Positions 41,454-42,527 of a stretch of 42,527 nt of DNA are shown in pieces. How positions within the stretch are numbered: the stretch's first letter is position 1; every line of letters begins with the position of its first letter. The notes under the pieces are model-generated. The model was not told the origin of the DNA. It ran no database searches and was given only the letters and a program-made list of their open reading frames with translations. Both the position numbers and the translations under genes were made by a program. This stretch comes from Deltaproteobacteria bacterium. Its GTDB lineage: Bacteria > Desulfobacterota > Binatia > Binatales > Binataceae. The stretch spans positions 1-42,527 of the forward strand of contig JAJYYI010000059.1 of assembly GCA_021801125.1 (NCBI GenBank), read 5' to 3'.

Positions 41454-42230
41454 ATGGCAAGGCAAATTAACCTGAACGCGGATATGGGCGAGAGTTTCGG
41501 CGCCTATAAGATGGGGCAGGATGAGGCGCTCTTGAAGATTGTTCGTTCGGCCAGTATCGCTTGCGGCTTTCACGCGGGCGATCCGAGCGTGATGCACGGC
41601 TTGGTGACGCGCGCAAAGGAAGAGGGCGTCAGTATCGGCGCTCATCCGGGCTTCAACGATTTGTGGGGCTTCGGGCGGCGACGGATAGATACCAACTTGC
41701 GCGATCTGGAATACATGGTCGCCTACCAGATCGGAGCGCTCCAGGCGATGGCGCAGTACGCCGGGCTCAAGGTCACGCATGTCAAGGCGCACGGCGCGCT
41801 GAGTAATATGGGAGCCGAGAATATCGAGGTCGCGCTTGCCGTGGGACGCGCGGTCAAAACGGTGGATCGTAGCCTGATATTCCTCGCCGTCGCCGGCACG
41901 CAATTGGAGGCCGCTGCGATAAAGCTGGGGCTCCCGTTAGCGCGCGAGGGCTTCTGCGACCGAAGCTATGAAGACGACGGAAATCTGACGCCGCGCAAGA
42001 TCGCCGGCGCGGTCATCGGCGACCCGCAAATCGCCGCCAAAAACGCGCTCAGGATTGCGCTGGACGGGGAGGTTGTTTCGCGCACCGGCAAGCGCCTGGC
42101 GCTGCGCGCCGACAGCCTTTGCGTGCATGGCGACGAGCCAAACGCCCCAGCCGTGGCCAAGGCCGTGCGCGAGACGCTCGAGGCCAACGGCGTGCGCGTC
42201 GTGCCGCTCCCGGAAATGATCCCCTCCTAG
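41454..42230 (+). CDS. pxpA: 5-oxoprolinase subunit A (LamB/YcsF family)
   Basis: A 258-residue protein of the LamB/YcsF family, the third subunit of ATP-dependent 5-oxoprolinase. All family marks are present: INLNADMGESFGAYKMG at the N-terminus, SASIACGFHAGDPSVM, GAHPGFNDLWGFGRR, YMVAYQIGALQAMA, HVKAHGALSNMG, REGFCDRSYEDDGNLTPR and, near the end, LCVHGDEPNAPAVAKAVRETL. It lies divergent from pxpBC, whereas many genomes have the three genes in one direction. The ATG at 41454 has no strong ribosome binding site. A terminator follows 41 nt after the stop. Confidence 0.95.
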   Translation: MARQINLNADMGESFGAYKMGQDEALLKIVRSASIACGFHAGDPSVMHGLVTRAKEEGVSIGAHPGFNDLWGFGRRRIDTNLRDLEYMVAYQIGALQAMAQYAGLKVTHVKAHGALSNMGAENIEVALAVGRAVKTVDRSLIFLAVAGTQLEAAAIKLGLPLAREGFCDRSYEDDGNLTPRKIAGAVIGDPQIAAKNALRIALDGEVVSRTGKRLALRADSLCVHGDEPNAPAVAKAVRETLEANGVRVVPLPEMIPS

Positions 42231-42271
42231 CCGCCCTGTTCCGAACTAAATATGGCTCTGCACCGCCGAGC

Positions 42272-42301
42272 ACGCCCTCGCCGACCGAAAGAGGGTGTTT
42301 T
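42272..42301 (+). terminator. Probable terminator after pxpA
   Basis: ACGCCCTC (42272-42279) pairs with GAGGGTGT (42291-42298), with one G-T wobble, around an 11-nt loop, and runs directly into TTT. It lies 41 nt after the pxpA stop on the same strand, the expected position. The T run is short, four in all. Confidence 0.5.
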
Positions 42302-42527
42302 ACGAGCGGTTTGTCGGCGGTCCTTAAGCTGTGCTCGTTTCCCACGCCCGTTCGGCACTACTCTAGAATTCGCTTGCCGCTGTTCGGTCGGTCAAAGCAA
42401 AAGCGCAGTGAGTTTTCCCTTGCCGAACAGGTCGTAAAAATGCCCGCCGGTCTAAAATGAATAGCCGCGGCTCACCACAGATGCTCAATTACTTGGCATC
42501 TTGACTTCGCTTTATTAAAGTTTCTCG
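42302..42527. other. Right-end non-coding stretch
   Basis: No gene can be supported from the end of pxpA to the window edge. Short ORFs here are shadows or lack coding character. The last 100 nt are AT-richer (ending TTTATTAAAGTTTCTCG), so a gene or promoter may begin just outside. Confidence 0.4.

Noticed and set aside
1-42527. CRISPR array, insertion sequence, prophage, integrase or attachment sites
   Set aside because: I saw no regularly spaced direct repeats, no transposase or integrase motifs and no tRNA gene with a flanking duplication in any part of the window.

Overview
The window is a GC-rich (about 60%), gene-dense chromosomal segment from a Gram-negative bacterium. The envelope genes support this: a complete lipoprotein signal, a heterodimeric ABC exporter, an LPS-core-type glycosyltransferase, and enzymes that modify an undecaprenyl-phosphate-linked sugar. 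Gene content and order (aminotransferase-serA-purA, crotonases, MMSA dehydrogenase, Mut7-C protein) would fit a soil or sediment lineage of the former Deltaproteobacteria or a neighbouring phylum. That placement is inference, because no rRNA gene is present. I found no tRNA, rRNA, CRISPR array, insertion sequence or prophage.

Layout. Positions 1-758 hold the start of a minus-strand P-loop NTPase cut by the left edge. Next is a DUF4838 protein (1059-2915, minus). It is divergent from a plus-strand run (3114-10847): an Mrp-type ATPase, a PolB-like 3'-5' exonuclease, a family 2 glycosyltransferase, two ABC exporter half-transporters and a lipoprotein aminopeptidase. A Mut7-C protein, a TPR protein, leucyl-tRNA synthetase and a crotonase follow. 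Two minus-strand genes, a short-chain dehydrogenase and a GalT-like nucleotidyltransferase, lie at 16120-17964.

A recognisable promoter opens the serine/purine group: class V aminotransferase, serA, purA. Directly behind it is a five-gene arn-type cluster (22553-28434): arnT-like, arnC, separate formyltransferase and dehydrogenase genes equivalent to the two halves of ArnA, and arnD. Together they would make and transfer 4-amino-4-deoxy-L-arabinose or a close relative, but the aminotransferase ArnB is not in the window. MMSA dehydrogenase, a secreted PEBP/YbhB protein and a minus-strand 3-hydroxyacyl-CoA dehydrogenase follow.

Positions 32352-36111 carry a tight operon, denD-otnK-otnC-otnI, that encodes a full D-erythronate to dihydroxyacetone phosphate route. 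The right end is a 5-oxoproline module: a DUF1445 protein of the D-glutamate cyclase type, pxpC and pxpB on the minus strand, and pxpA divergent on the plus strand. Between DUF1445 and pxpC lie a DUF4239 membrane protein and a clear pseudogene of an isoprenylcysteine methyltransferase-type membrane enzyme, broken by several frameshifts and one stop.

Most genes belong to known families. The points most worth a second look are the arnB-less split arn cluster, the methyltransferase pseudogene, two enzymes lacking a canonical catalytic residue, the truncated NTPase at the left edge, and the divergent 5-oxoprolinase arrangement. I did not find a convincing wholly new system.
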